Under the pieces are notes generated by a model that was given only the letters and a program-made list of their open reading frames with translations, was not told the DNA's origin and did not search any database. From contig CASIAP010000007.1 in assembly GCA_949372645.1 (NCBI GenBank), forward strand, positions 42,692-106,691: DNA of 64,000 bases, written 5' to 3'. Below, in pieces: positions 44,715 through 53,102 of the stretch (position 1 is its first letter; each line of letters begins with the position of its first letter). The stretch comes from Candidatus Poseidoniaceae archaeon. Its GTDB lineage: Archaea; Thermoplasmatota; Poseidoniia; Poseidoniales; Poseidoniaceae. The translations under genes were made by a program, and so were the position numbers.

Positions 44715-45763
44715 TGTCTTGGTCTATTACGTGGTCATGGCAGGCTCCAAAACGCATTGCAGCCCTTGCACCGGTCGAAGGCGGTATGGTTGTTAGCAGC
44801 GGTCTTGATTTATTCATGATTGAGGCGGATGGAACTGTTCGCTGGAAAGTGGAATTACCTTTCAAAGCGCATTGCGCACAAGCCAATAACGGAGTTTTAG
44901 GCATCCTTGCAGCTCATGGCTTCTATGTACTTTCGACCTCTGATGGTTCAATGCTGCACGAAGGCCGTTCAACACCGGGTGGCTTTACAGAGATTCTAGC
45001 ACGCCCTGGAGGCGGTTGGATACTTTCTGGGCGTGAAGGTAACCTTCACTTGTTTACACACGAAGGAACAGGCCTCCGTCGGCTCGAAAGTGGAAAAGTA
45101 CGCCGCTTACTTGGTTGGCTTGACCGAGAACACATGATGTGGCAAGATGCTGAGGGTAAACTTTGGTGCGCCCGTCTTGCACAAAGCGATCAAAAACGAA
45201 TCTTAGAAAACCGAGTTTGGAGTTGGGTGACGCCATTGATGAGTGGCCGGATTCTCATGCAGTCCAATGATGGTGGGATTTGGGAAGGCGTCCCACATCC
45301 GTTTGGTTGGGATTCGTTAGAGAGAATTGAATATGAATCATTGGAGCCAATGGAAGGCGTTCGAAGCGCAGATGGCTGGTGGGTGTTAGGTATCGAAGGA
45401 CACCTGCATCATCTTTCAGCTCATGCTGAAAATGAATCGCCGACGCTTTTAGGTGAATCAATGAACCTTGGCGATTTACTGATCGGTTTGACACCGGATA
45501 CCATGGTGACCGCAACCCGTGAGGGATTGATACGTCGTTGGTCAGCCCCACATTTGGCTCAAGCCGAACGCCAGGGTCGCTATCAAGCGGTTGCCCAGGC
45601 CGCTTTAGCCAAGAATTGGGAAGAACGTAAGGCCTTATTCGTTCGAGCACAAACTGCGGAAGACGAAGGACGCCTCTCACGAGCCGTTGAACTCTATGGG
45701 GCACTTGGTCGCTCTGAAGATGTACGTCGCCTCTTGAAGCGCCAAAAGGAGGGTGGGGAATGA
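44714..45763 (+). CDS. Beta-propeller protein with C-terminal helical repeat
   Basis: 349 residues. Several WD40/PQQ-like blades are visible: GGMVVSSGLDLFMIEADGTVRW, GFYVLSTSDGSMLHEG, GGWILSGREGNLHLFTHEG, GWWVLGIEGHLHHLSA and MVTATREGLIRRWS. The C-terminus (RAQTAEDEGRLSRAVELYGALGR) looks like a TPR or HAT helix pair. No signal peptide is present, so it is cytoplasmic. The ATG at 44714 overlaps the upstream stop as TGATG and its end overlaps the DUF357 gene start (ATGA), which suggests a three-gene unit. Function unknown. Confidence 0.72.
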   Translation: MSWSITWSWQAPKRIAALAPVEGGMVVSSGLDLFMIEADGTVRWKVELPFKAHCAQANNGVLGILAAHGFYVLSTSDGSMLHEGRSTPGGFTEILARPGGGWILSGREGNLHLFTHEGTGLRRLESGKVRRLLGWLDREHMMWQDAEGKLWCARLAQSDQKRILENRVWSWVTPLMSGRILMQSNDGGIWEGVPHPFGWDSLERIEYESLEPMEGVRSADGWWVLGIEGHLHHLSAHAENESPTLLGESMNLGDLLIGLTPDTMVTATREGLIRRWSAPHLAQAERQGRYQAVAQAALAKNWEERKALFVRAQTAEDEGRLSRAVELYGALGRSEDVRRLLKRQKEGGE

Positions 45764-46059
45764 CTGAGGAATTACAACTCGTTACCCGTGATCGAGTCGA
45801 GAAATACCTTGACATCACTCGCCGAGCTCGTGAAAAAGCAACATCATTGTGCCAAGATGGAAGTGAAAAGGCTGGACATTTGGCTACGATGATGCGAATG
45901 GCTGATGATTATGCATCAGATGCAGCCCACTTTCTCTCGATTGGAGACCACATACGTGCATTTGGTGCAATTAACTACGCACATGCTTGGATTGATGCTG
46001 GTGTTAAAATCGGTCTTCTTGATGGGCATGGTGACGATGTACTCTTCACGCTCCCTTGA
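45760..46059 (+). CDS. DUF357 family protein
   Basis: 99 residues, all helical. The pattern YLDITRRAREKATSLCQDGSE followed by MADDYASDAAHFLSIGDHIRAFGAINYAHAWIDAGVKIGLLD is that of archaeal DUF357 proteins, which are short, of unknown function and restricted to archaea. It overlaps the beta-propeller gene by 4 bases and ends 21 bases before the convergent PIN gene. Confidence 0.85.
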   Translation: MTEELQLVTRDRVEKYLDITRRAREKATSLCQDGSEKAGHLATMMRMADDYASDAAHFLSIGDHIRAFGAINYAHAWIDAGVKIGLLDGHGDDVLFTLP

Positions 46060-46080
46060 AGGGTTGCTTAGAGTTTCGTT

Positions 46081-46464
46081 CTATAGAGAGTCGACCAGTT
46101 TCAATCGTTGTTTTTTACTCACTTCTAGAATAGGTAAACCTTGTTCATACAAGCGACGTTTCAACTCAACATCAACAGTGAGCACAGGAATTGTATGTTC
46201 GACAGCTAGCTCGAATAACTGGTCGTCTGGATGAGCAGAATCAAGAGAAAGAGCTTCGATGGGCTTTGACTTTTGATCAAGGAGTCCAAGAAGGAGGTTC
46301 TTACTTCTTGGCCGTCCATTGTTTAAGAGTTCTAATTCTTGACGAACGCTCTCGAGCAGTACCATTTGAGCAGGTCCAAAAACACGGAGTAACTCCGTAT
46401 CGATGTTCATCCCGGAATCAATGATTGCAACCCATCCACAGGCGTCAATCAGTATCAGTTTCAC
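46081..46464 (-). CDS. PIN-domain protein, archaeal Fcf1/VapC9-like
   Basis: 127 residues from a GTG at 46464, chosen because AGGTGATGAA lies directly upstream. Acidic active-site residues are visible in LILIDACGW, ESVRQELELL, AHPDDQLFELA and VLTVDVELKRRLYEQG. In archaea this PIN protein often sits beside aIF2-gamma and S6e, as here, and resembles the eukaryotic Fcf1/Utp24 nuclease, so a role in pre-rRNA or RNA processing is more likely than a toxin role. No antitoxin gene is adjacent. It is 25 bases downstream of the aIF2-gamma stop. Confidence 0.82.
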   Translation of the reverse strand: MKLILIDACGWVAIIDSGMNIDTELLRVFGPAQMVLLESVRQELELLNNGRPRSKNLLLGLLDQKSKPIEALSLDSAHPDDQLFELAVEHTIPVLTVDVELKRRLYEQGLPILEVSKKQRLKLVDSL

Positions 46465-46489
46465 TTCATCACCTGCAGTGGCCTGATGT

Positions 46490-47728
46490 TCACAGAATTG
46501 TTCCATAGCCAATCAGGCGCCATCGGGAGCCGACTCGACGTGAGAGAGAGACACGCTGTCCAGTATCAGCACAGATTGGAAGTCGTAATTCAAGGGTAGC
46601 TTTACCCTTTTCAGAATTCTTTGTAACGCCAACTGAGGTCGCTGTTGCAACGTTGATCATCAACATCTCATTGTTCCGTAAAGGGTAAATCTTTTCTGGA
46701 GCTTCACCTTCACCAGCAACCATTGCTTCCATCAATTTTACATCAACTGAGACCATGTGCCGGACTTCTGGCAAATCACCCTTTCGAGCAACAACTTGTC
46801 CTGAGAGATTATCTGCAGTGGTAATGGAAGGGTCAAGCATTGTTGCCATACCACATAATCCACCCGAATGCATAGATTCGAGGTTTAAGCCGCCTCCTTT
46901 CATGCTGCTAACCGTTGCTTCAATGGGTTCCCATGATACTTTTGAACCGTTTTCGATCTTTCTTCCAGGACCAATGATAATTTCATCACCGATGTCGAAG
47001 TTTCCTTCGATTATACTTCCACCAATGACGCCACCCAGCAACTTGGTTGGTCGTGTCCCAGGGCGATTAATGTCGAATGAACGAGCAACATGCATGATTG
47101 AACGCTTATCCTTTGAACGGTCAGGAGTTGGAATCGTCTTTTCTATGGCGTCGATGAGAATATCCAAATTCACATCGTGGTGGGCAGAAACAGGAATCAC
47201 TGGTGCTTTTTCTGCAATGGTTCCTTTGAGGAAGGCTTTGATTTCTGCATGTGATTCAAGTGCACGTTCTTTGCTGACAAGATCAATTTTATTTTGGACA
47301 ATCACGATGTTTTCAATACCGGCGATTTCCAATGCCATGAGATGTTCTCGAGTTTGTGGTTGCGGACAAGTCTCATTTGCAGCAACCATAAGCATGGCGC
47401 CATCCATAATGGATGCCCCAGTGATCATGATGGCCATGAGTGTCTCGTGACCAGGTGCATCAACAAAGGAAATGACTCTCTCTAATTCTTTTGGATCATC
47501 GTCTTTACCATCTGGATGGCGTCCAGTGGCGTAGTACTGACCTTCCTTGGTCTTGTAAAATGCAGTGTCTGCGTATCCGAGTTTAATCGAGATACCACGC
47601 TTTCTTTCTTCAGAATGCGTATCAGTCCAAACTCCAGAGAGAGCTTGTGTTAAGGTTGTTTTACCATGGTCGACGTGGCCGACTAATCCGATATTGATTT
47701 CAGGTTGTGCTGGAAGCTTTCGTGCCAT
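46490..47728 (-). CDS. Translation initiation factor aIF2 subunit gamma
   Basis: 412-residue GTPase that carries initiator methionyl-tRNA to the ribosome. Walker A/G1 is GHVDHGKT at 17-24, switch I region is KRGISIKLGYAD, G3 is VDAPGHETLM and G4 is VQNKIDLVSK. The C-terminal beta domains contain RSFDINRPGTRPTKLLGG. The zinc-binding cysteine pairs that lie in aIF2-gamma between switch I and DAPGHE are absent here: the corresponding segment reads FYKTKEGQYYATGRHPDGK. It is followed by PIN and preceded by S6e. Confidence 0.96.
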   Translation of the reverse strand: MARKLPAQPEINIGLVGHVDHGKTTLTQALSGVWTDTHSEERKRGISIKLGYADTAFYKTKEGQYYATGRHPDGKDDDPKELERVISFVDAPGHETLMAIMITGASIMDGAMLMVAANETCPQPQTREHLMALEIAGIENIVIVQNKIDLVSKERALESHAEIKAFLKGTIAEKAPVIPVSAHHDVNLDILIDAIEKTIPTPDRSKDKRSIMHVARSFDINRPGTRPTKLLGGVIGGSIIEGNFDIGDEIIIGPGRKIENGSKVSWEPIEATVSSMKGGGLNLESMHSGGLCGMATMLDPSITTADNLSGQVVARKGDLPEVRHMVSVDVKLMEAMVAGEGEAPEKIYPLRNNEMLMINVATATSVGVTKNSEKGKATLELRLPICADTGQRVSLSRRVGSRWRLIGYGTIL

Positions 47729-47769
47729 GCTTCCTCACTCCCTTTTTTCTACGAAAGCCCTCTCGGGAT

Positions 47770-48261
47770 TCACTCCGACGCTTCCTCGCTTCCTACTGCG
47801 AGGAGGTCGCCAAGAGACTTCTTTCCGGTCTCGATGACTTTGAGATTGATTTGACGTGTGTCTTGGCTGATGGTGTTACCACGGAAGTAACGACGCTTTC
47901 GTAGACCGTCTGGCTTGTAGCGGAAACGCTTCTTTTCTCCGCCCTTGTTCTTGAATACGAGACTGTGTCCCTTGAATCCAGTTGAGCGTGTGACGAGAAT
48001 AGCTTGTCGGCGGCCGCCTTCAAGGTCTCGGCGAAGAGGAGTTCCTGTTTTGTCTGAACCACCGGTGATTTGGAGTTTGAATCCAGAAAGTGTTTGTTCA
48101 CCCTCTCCGACAAAGATTCCATCGACGGTATCGCCGATTTTCTTGCCCAACAATTGAGCGTGATTGTTTCCACTAATTTTGAGTGAATATGATTTACCGC
48201 CGTTTTTCGGATCGGTATCATTCACTACAGCAACAAATTCCCCTTGTAGTCCAACAGCCAT
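47770..48261 (-). CDS. 30S ribosomal protein S6e
   Basis: 163 residues from the ATG at 48261. S6e is a small-subunit protein of archaea and eukaryotes. Family blocks are VAVVNDTDPKNGGKSYSLKI, LLGKKIGDTVDGI and RRQAILVTRSTGFKGHSL, then FRYKPDGLRKRRYFRGNTIS. The C-terminal extension (QDTRQINLKVIETGKKSLGD) makes it a little longer than many archaeal S6e proteins. The upstream frame to 48312 is not needed. It is cotranscribed with aIF2-gamma. Confidence 0.94.
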   Translation of the reverse strand: MAVGLQGEFVAVVNDTDPKNGGKSYSLKISGNNHAQLLGKKIGDTVDGIFVGEGEQTLSGFKLQITGGSDKTGTPLRRDLEGGRRQAILVTRSTGFKGHSLVFKNKGGEKKRFRYKPDGLRKRRYFRGNTISQDTRQINLKVIETGKKSLGDLLAVGSEEASE

Positions 48262-48337
48262 AATATCACGTCTAGAACGACCTTCCGACCATCGTCGTCT
48301 ATTTAGCCCCACCGTTTGTTTACGGAAGGCAAATCAA

Positions 48338-49573
48338 TCAGCGAAACTTCTTTTTTAGTAACATTTCAAGACGAATTGCCAAGTCTTTTGGAAGATAATG
48401 GGGCATGCTGAGATGTGTTGTACGACCTCTTCCATCGGTGATTGTGGCTACGCGAGAGGTGACAATTTGCCGTTGTTCAAATTCTTTAAGATATTTCCAA
48501 ACCGTGGTATGGCTCTTCATTTTCTGTTCATATTCTTCACATACGACGGCATAAAGTTGCTCAACATCTCCGGTGGTCATCGTCTCTTCTTTGGTGAGTC
48601 GTCTGCATAGAGAAAGCAACACCAACATGGCGTTTGGATTGAGGTCATCAATGTGTTCAAGGTTACTCCCCAGCGAAGCCGGTGAATTTTCTAGCGGGAG
48701 GTGAATATCTTCCACCAACAGCCGTCGTTCACTGTGGTCATCTTGTCTAAATTCACACCGTTCGACCGCTGCATTGAGTAATTCAATCACTCGCCGCGCA
48801 TCTCCCGTCGGTTCAGCTTTCTCTGCAAGCAGCCGAATGATTTCTGGCGTCCATGTTCCAGGTACCAAACCATCGATTGCTCTTTGGGTGGCAATAGCTT
48901 CCAGTCCATCGGCGTTATAGGGCAGGACACGTAGGTGGTTGGTGTTACCCATTCGAGAAATAACTGCTGTTTCGAGGACATCAAGCACTTGTTCTTGACT
49001 GATGAGTATGAGTGAGAGTGTACCTCTGCCACTTTGGTCTTCATCGATGCGTAGCAATTGGTAGAGCAAGTCATCACCTGAGCGACGAAGCATATGGTCG
49101 ACTTCATCAAGGACAATGATGAGATGTGAAGTCTCCGTTCGAAGAATACGCCGAAGGCTGATCAACAATTCTCCCATGGAGAGGCCACGGTCTGGGTGAC
49201 CCGGTGCAAGTTCGTGCAATATCCGTTGAACAACTCGCATACTGGTCGAGGCATTCCGGCAATTGACATGGACAGAACGAATGTTTCGCTTGTTGGCTAA
49301 ATGGCGTTGAATATCGCGGCAAAATGTCCGTGCAAGCACCGTTTTACCGCTCCCTACTGGGCCAGTGATGACGACCCGTCCCGAACCCTCTGGGGAATGA
49401 AGCGTTGCGAATTTGGCTGCTAATTCGTTTTGGATTTCCTCTCGGCCAACAAGTTCGCTTGGAATGTAATCGAAATTAAACACTTCAGGGTTTGCTAGAA
49501 CCCAGCCAGCGCCAATACGGTCGAGATAGCTACTCATAACATCGGAAGGCTTACGCCAACCGTTATTGAACAT
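48338..49573 (-). CDS. Orc1/Cdc6 family replication initiator
   Basis: 411 residues. AAA+ Walker A GPVGSGKT at 71-78, Walker B LIIVLDEVDH at 151-160, sensor 1 region SLILISQEQ and a sensor 2 arginine in TGDARRVIELLNAA, then a winged-helix domain (NPNAMLVLLSLCRRLTKEE to TSRVATITDGRGRTTHLSM). Orc1/Cdc6 binds replication origins. No nearby origin-recognition box could be shown directly; the upstream gap to Dph2 is only about 50 bases. It lies in a minus-strand set with S6e and aIF2-gamma. Confidence 0.94.
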   Translation of the reverse strand: MFNNGWRKPSDVMSSYLDRIGAGWVLANPEVFNFDYIPSELVGREEIQNELAAKFATLHSPEGSGRVVITGPVGSGKTVLARTFCRDIQRHLANKRNIRSVHVNCRNASTSMRVVQRILHELAPGHPDRGLSMGELLISLRRILRTETSHLIIVLDEVDHMLRRSGDDLLYQLLRIDEDQSGRGTLSLILISQEQVLDVLETAVISRMGNTNHLRVLPYNADGLEAIATQRAIDGLVPGTWTPEIIRLLAEKAEPTGDARRVIELLNAAVERCEFRQDDHSERRLLVEDIHLPLENSPASLGSNLEHIDDLNPNAMLVLLSLCRRLTKEETMTTGDVEQLYAVVCEEYEQKMKSHTTVWKYLKEFEQRQIVTSRVATITDGRGRTTHLSMPHYLPKDLAIRLEMLLKKKFR

Positions 49574-49625
49574 ACGGTTTACTCAAGGTCCAAAAAGCGC
49601 CAATTGCGTTGTAAGTTGGTAGAAC

Positions 49626-50735
49626 TCAAGGGATTTCATCAAATTGATAGCCCGTTTCCCATTTCTTTTCACCGAGGGAAACTTCAAGCTCATAAGGAGT
49701 GATAAGTGGCTTTTGATAACGTACTGCATCATCAATTGCAATACGAGGACATGCAGTATTGACAAACGCGTCAACTGGATAGAAATCAATCAATTCAGGT
49801 CCGACGTGTTCCAAAGCCAACAAGTAGCCTTTCTTACCGTGCTTTTCGAGGATTCTTTTCATTCGAAGGGCGAGACTGCGACGCATCTGGCCTGGCTTCT
49901 CACCGATGAGTATACCAAAACTTTGAGCGTCACCACATGCCATAATCAAGCCGAAGCGCTGTCGTAGAATACGTTCAATATGCTTCAAGGACATTTCCCT
50001 CGCCTCACCCGAATAAGGGTCGAGAATGGCCAGTGGCTTTCCAGTATGGAGTACTAAGCCGATCGGGTGGAAATCACCAGAGCCAAGGAACAGATAGTGG
50101 CCAATGGAATCATCATCGCCAGAATAATTGCAACCCAATACTTGGCCTGGGAACGAAAGACGAGCCCCGCCAATTGGAATTTCTACTTCGTATCCCGCTT
50201 TTTCCAAACGGTCAAAGTACTCTGGGAGCAGGTGCAGGTGTTGAATCGAGCCAACCAAGCCGAGTTTCGTACCCGTAAGGGGGGCAAGCCGACCAACAGC
50301 ATCCATGAAGCGGTCTTGTGCTTCTTCTTCCGAAAGGTCTTCTGGAGCAGGTTGGTTTTCCATTCGTTGACGAGCCATAGCCCGATGAGCCTCTAAGAAT
50401 GGAATGATTGGCTCCAGTTCAGGTTCGCCATCATAGGTCACATCAATAAATTGTGTCGGCATTCCTGAATCGATGTTCATCTGTGAATGTCCCATGTGTG
50501 CAACTAATTCTACACCCATCATTCCCATTTTATCGTGGACTAAATCACATGCCCCGTAACACGGGTCAGCAGCCAAAATGACTTTGGCACTTGTTTCAGT
50601 TTCAATCGTGTCCATCATTTCGAGGGCTTGCATTTTCAATCCTTCAGGAATTTGAAGGGCTACCAAGCGGTTATCATTTGATTGAATACGTTCTATCAAT
50701 TCAGTGAGTTGAAAGTCGTGACGATCTAAATCCAT
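49626..50735 (-). CDS. Diphthamide biosynthesis protein Dph2
   Basis: 369 residues from the ATG at 50735. A radical-SAM-like iron-sulfur enzyme that transfers the 3-amino-3-carboxypropyl group of SAM to a histidine of elongation factor 2. The three iron-sulfur cysteines sit in AADPCYGACD, GQVLGCNYS and NTACPRIAID. Other typical blocks are VALQIPEGLKMQA, GSGDFHPIGL and LALEHVGPELIDFYPVDAF. An in-frame start at 50759 adds eight residues. It is transcribed with the phosphoribosyltransferase and GcvH-like genes. Confidence 0.93.
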   Translation of the reverse strand: MDLDRHDFQLTELIERIQSNDNRLVALQIPEGLKMQALEMMDTIETETSAKVILAADPCYGACDLVHDKMGMMGVELVAHMGHSQMNIDSGMPTQFIDVTYDGEPELEPIIPFLEAHRAMARQRMENQPAPEDLSEEEAQDRFMDAVGRLAPLTGTKLGLVGSIQHLHLLPEYFDRLEKAGYEVEIPIGGARLSFPGQVLGCNYSGDDDSIGHYLFLGSGDFHPIGLVLHTGKPLAILDPYSGEAREMSLKHIERILRQRFGLIMACGDAQSFGILIGEKPGQMRRSLALRMKRILEKHGKKGYLLALEHVGPELIDFYPVDAFVNTACPRIAIDDAVRYQKPLITPYELEVSLGEKKWETGYQFDEIP

Positions 50736-50793
50736 GGTTGTCCCCGGGCCAAGGGGCACGCCTCTCCCTCATCAATCCACCCTCTGCAATGAA

Positions 50794-51372
50794 TTACTCT
50801 TCATCGAGCAAAATGATACGGTCGCCATCCATTTCTAAACGAACTAAAGATTCGATAATGACGTCAGGGTATTCGGCTTGTAATTTAACCAATCCGGGCC
50901 CTTTTTCGACCACTGCGATAATATGTGTGACTTCAGCACCGGTTCGTCGAACACCTTCAACCACTGCTTTGAGCGTACCTCCTGTTGAAAGTACATCGTC
51001 GACAATCACGACTTTTTCACCAGGTTTGAAATCGTTGAGAAACATCTCACCTTTCGAATAACCCGTTTCTTGTCCAATAGTAACTTCACCCTCAAGACCA
51101 TACGAGCGTTTTCGTGCAATAATGAGTGGAATCCCAGTTCGAATACTCAAGGGTGCAGTCAAAGGTAGCCCCATCGCTTCAATACCCAAGATGAGGTCAA
51201 CCTCTTTCCATTCAATGGCCGCCTCACACAAATCGGTGACTGCTTCCAAAACTAACGGATCAAGCCGAGGCACTCCATCGGTTATGGGGTGAATGAAATA
51301 GGGGTAATCGCCTTTCCAGATAACTGGAGCATTACGAAGGCTTTCTCGAAGTCGATGCAGCGCATCCATCAT
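50794..51372 (-). CDS. Archaeal-type hypoxanthine/purine phosphoribosyltransferase
   Basis: 192 residues. The PRPP-binding motif is VVIVDDVLSTGGTLKAV and the N-terminal segment WKGDYPYFIHPITDGVPR is typical of archaeal Hpt-like enzymes. It salvages purine bases with PRPP. I choose the ATG at 51372 (GAGG upstream, sequence MMDALHRLRESLRN), since the TTG at 51411 overlapping the gcvH-like stop is not needed. GIEAMGLPLTAPLS is also conserved. The exact base preference cannot be told. Confidence 0.9.
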   Translation of the reverse strand: MMDALHRLRESLRNAPVIWKGDYPYFIHPITDGVPRLDPLVLEAVTDLCEAAIEWKEVDLILGIEAMGLPLTAPLSIRTGIPLIIARKRSYGLEGEVTIGQETGYSKGEMFLNDFKPGEKVVIVDDVLSTGGTLKAVVEGVRRTGAEVTHIIAVVEKGPGLVKLQAEYPDVIIESLVRLEMDGDRIILLDEE

Positions 51373-51407
51373 ATCGATTGCCTCGAGTGGCAGAATATGA
51401 CCTTTAC

Positions 51408-51809
51408 TCAAAGTTCAGCAAGGAATTCGACATACTCATCAGGGTCGAGTAAGTTTTCGAGGTCCATTTCGTGAGGTTCAATGATGATAATCCAACCATG
51501 GTCATAGGCCGAATCGTTGACCAAGTCCGGGTTGATTTCAACTTCACCGTTCACCTCAGCGATGAGTCCAGAGTATTGTGAAGGGAAGGCAACCTTCGCT
51601 TCAGCGGTCCAAATCGAGAACATATCTCGACCTTCATCGATTTCGTATTCTGCTTGTGGGAGGATGACACGCAAAACTTCACCGATTTCAACGGCAAGAT
51701 ATTCACTGACTCCAATCATCAAGCGTTCATCTTTCTCTTGATACCAGAGGTGGTCACGAGAATATTTCCGGTTATGAGCTACGCTGAATTCTACCACTTC
51801 GTCGTCCAT
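51408..51809 (-). CDS. GcvH-like lipoyl carrier protein
   Basis: 133 residues. YSRDHLWYQEKDERLMIGVSEYLAVEIGEVLRVILP is the glycine cleavage H-protein fold, and WTAEAKVAFPSQYSGLIAEVN contains the presumed lipoyl lysine (usual ESVKA). GWIIIIEP near the end matches the GWLxxI pattern. No other glycine cleavage gene is present here, so it might carry lipoate for another system. The ATG at 51809 has GGAAGTC upstream. Its stop overlaps the longer frame of the phosphoribosyltransferase gene. Confidence 0.84.
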   Translation of the reverse strand: MDDEVVEFSVAHNRKYSRDHLWYQEKDERLMIGVSEYLAVEIGEVLRVILPQAEYEIDEGRDMFSIWTAEAKVAFPSQYSGLIAEVNGEVEINPDLVNDSAYDHGWIIIIEPHEMDLENLLDPDEYVEFLAEL

Positions 51810-51931
51810 GGTTTTGACTTCCTTAATCCGGCCCAATCATCATTGTATATGAAACTGAGGCATATGCGACTATCAAGGAAATACGACAAACGGGTTAAGT
51901 GAGACGGGGTATTAGCACCCTTTGGTCGCCT

Positions 51932-53101
51932 ATGGATTTCGCCGAAACCGATGAACAGCAAATGATTCGCGAACTTGTTCGTGATTTCGCAGAAAGCGTA
52001 TTAGCTCCTACAATTGAACATCGCGACGAAAATCAGATTGCTCCCTCCGCAGAATGGCTTGAATTCCTTGAGTATGGGCTTCAAGGAGTCACGATTCCTG
52101 AAAAGTATGGCGGTTCTCCCGTTGATGATATCTCTGAATCGATCATCGTCGAAGAGCTCGCACGCATCGACCCTTCATTTGCAGTTATGTATTGCGTTCA
52201 TGTTGGCCTTTGCGCGAAAACAATTGCACTGCATGGGAATGAATCCCAAAAAGAGCAGTATTTGACTCGTCTAGCAGCTGGTGATGTTGGCGCATATTCA
52301 TTGTCTGAAGCAGGTGCAGGCACTGATGCAGCAGCTATGATTTGTAAGGCGAAACTGTCTGATGATGGTAAGCATTACCTCTTGAATGGTGAAAAGATGT
52401 GGGTAACCAACGGTGTTCAAGCCAAGATTATCGTTTTGTTCGCTAAAGATGTTGACCATCCCGATTATGGCGTAAAGAAGCACGGTGGCTCTACAGCCTT
52501 CATTGTCGACTCTTCTTTTGAAGGATTCTCAGTTGGCAAGAAAGAAAACAAGCTCGGAATACGTTCATCAGATACATGTACTCTCATTCTTCAAGATTGT
52601 AAGGTGCCTGTAGAAAACGTCCTCAAAGGAATCGGAAAAGGATTCCCTATCGCCATGAATGCACTTGATAACAGCCGAATCGGTATTGCAGCACAGGCTT
52701 TGGGTATTGCCCAAGGTGCATATGAAGCAGCATTGAAATACGCTCATGAGCGTGAAGCATTTGGAAAACCAATCGCTCATCACCAAATGATTATGGCTTA
52801 TCTTGCTGATATGGCGACACGTATTGACGCATCTCGTCTGCTTGTCTATCGCGCTTCCTGGGTCAAACAACAACACTACGAACATGACGGTCCACGGCAC
52901 TCGAAAGAAGCCAGTATGGCGAAACTGTATGCAGGAGATACTGCTATGTGGGTCTCAGAACGTGCCATCCAAGTTTTAGGTGGATATGGATACACCAAAG
53001 AATTCCCTGTTGAGCGCTTCTTTAGAGATGCCAAAATCACTCAAATCTATGAAGGGACTCAAGAAGTTCAACGGATTGTTATTGCTCGTGCCCTCAAGTG
53101 A
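51932..53101 (+). CDS. Acyl-CoA dehydrogenase
   Basis: 389-residue flavoenzyme that introduces a trans-2,3 double bond into acyl-CoA. AYSLSEAGAGTDAAAM is the flavin/substrate signature, WVTNGVQAKIIVLFA and RSSDTCTLILQDCKVP follow, QVLGGYGYTKEFPVERFFRD and IYEGTQEVQRIVIARAL form the C-terminal signature. The catalytic glutamate is the one in YEGTQEVQ. The ATG at 51932 begins MDFAETDEQQMIRELV, matching the family. It converges with the EF-hand protein, with one base between their stops. It suggests aerobic fatty acid or amino acid degradation. Confidence 0.95.
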   Translation: MDFAETDEQQMIRELVRDFAESVLAPTIEHRDENQIAPSAEWLEFLEYGLQGVTIPEKYGGSPVDDISESIIVEELARIDPSFAVMYCVHVGLCAKTIALHGNESQKEQYLTRLAAGDVGAYSLSEAGAGTDAAAMICKAKLSDDGKHYLLNGEKMWVTNGVQAKIIVLFAKDVDHPDYGVKKHGGSTAFIVDSSFEGFSVGKKENKLGIRSSDTCTLILQDCKVPVENVLKGIGKGFPIAMNALDNSRIGIAAQALGIAQGAYEAALKYAHEREAFGKPIAHHQMIMAYLADMATRIDASRLLVYRASWVKQQHYEHDGPRHSKEASMAKLYAGDTAMWVSERAIQVLGGYGYTKEFPVERFFRDAKITQIYEGTQEVQRIVIARALK

Positions 53102-53102
53102 T

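Noticed and set aside
46081..46464. PIN protein as a VapC toxin
   Set aside because: No antitoxin gene is adjacent, and its place beside aIF2-gamma and S6e favours an RNA-processing role.
46755..47450. 231-residue plus-strand frame over aIF2-gamma
   Set aside because: Antisense shadow of a highly conserved GTPase.
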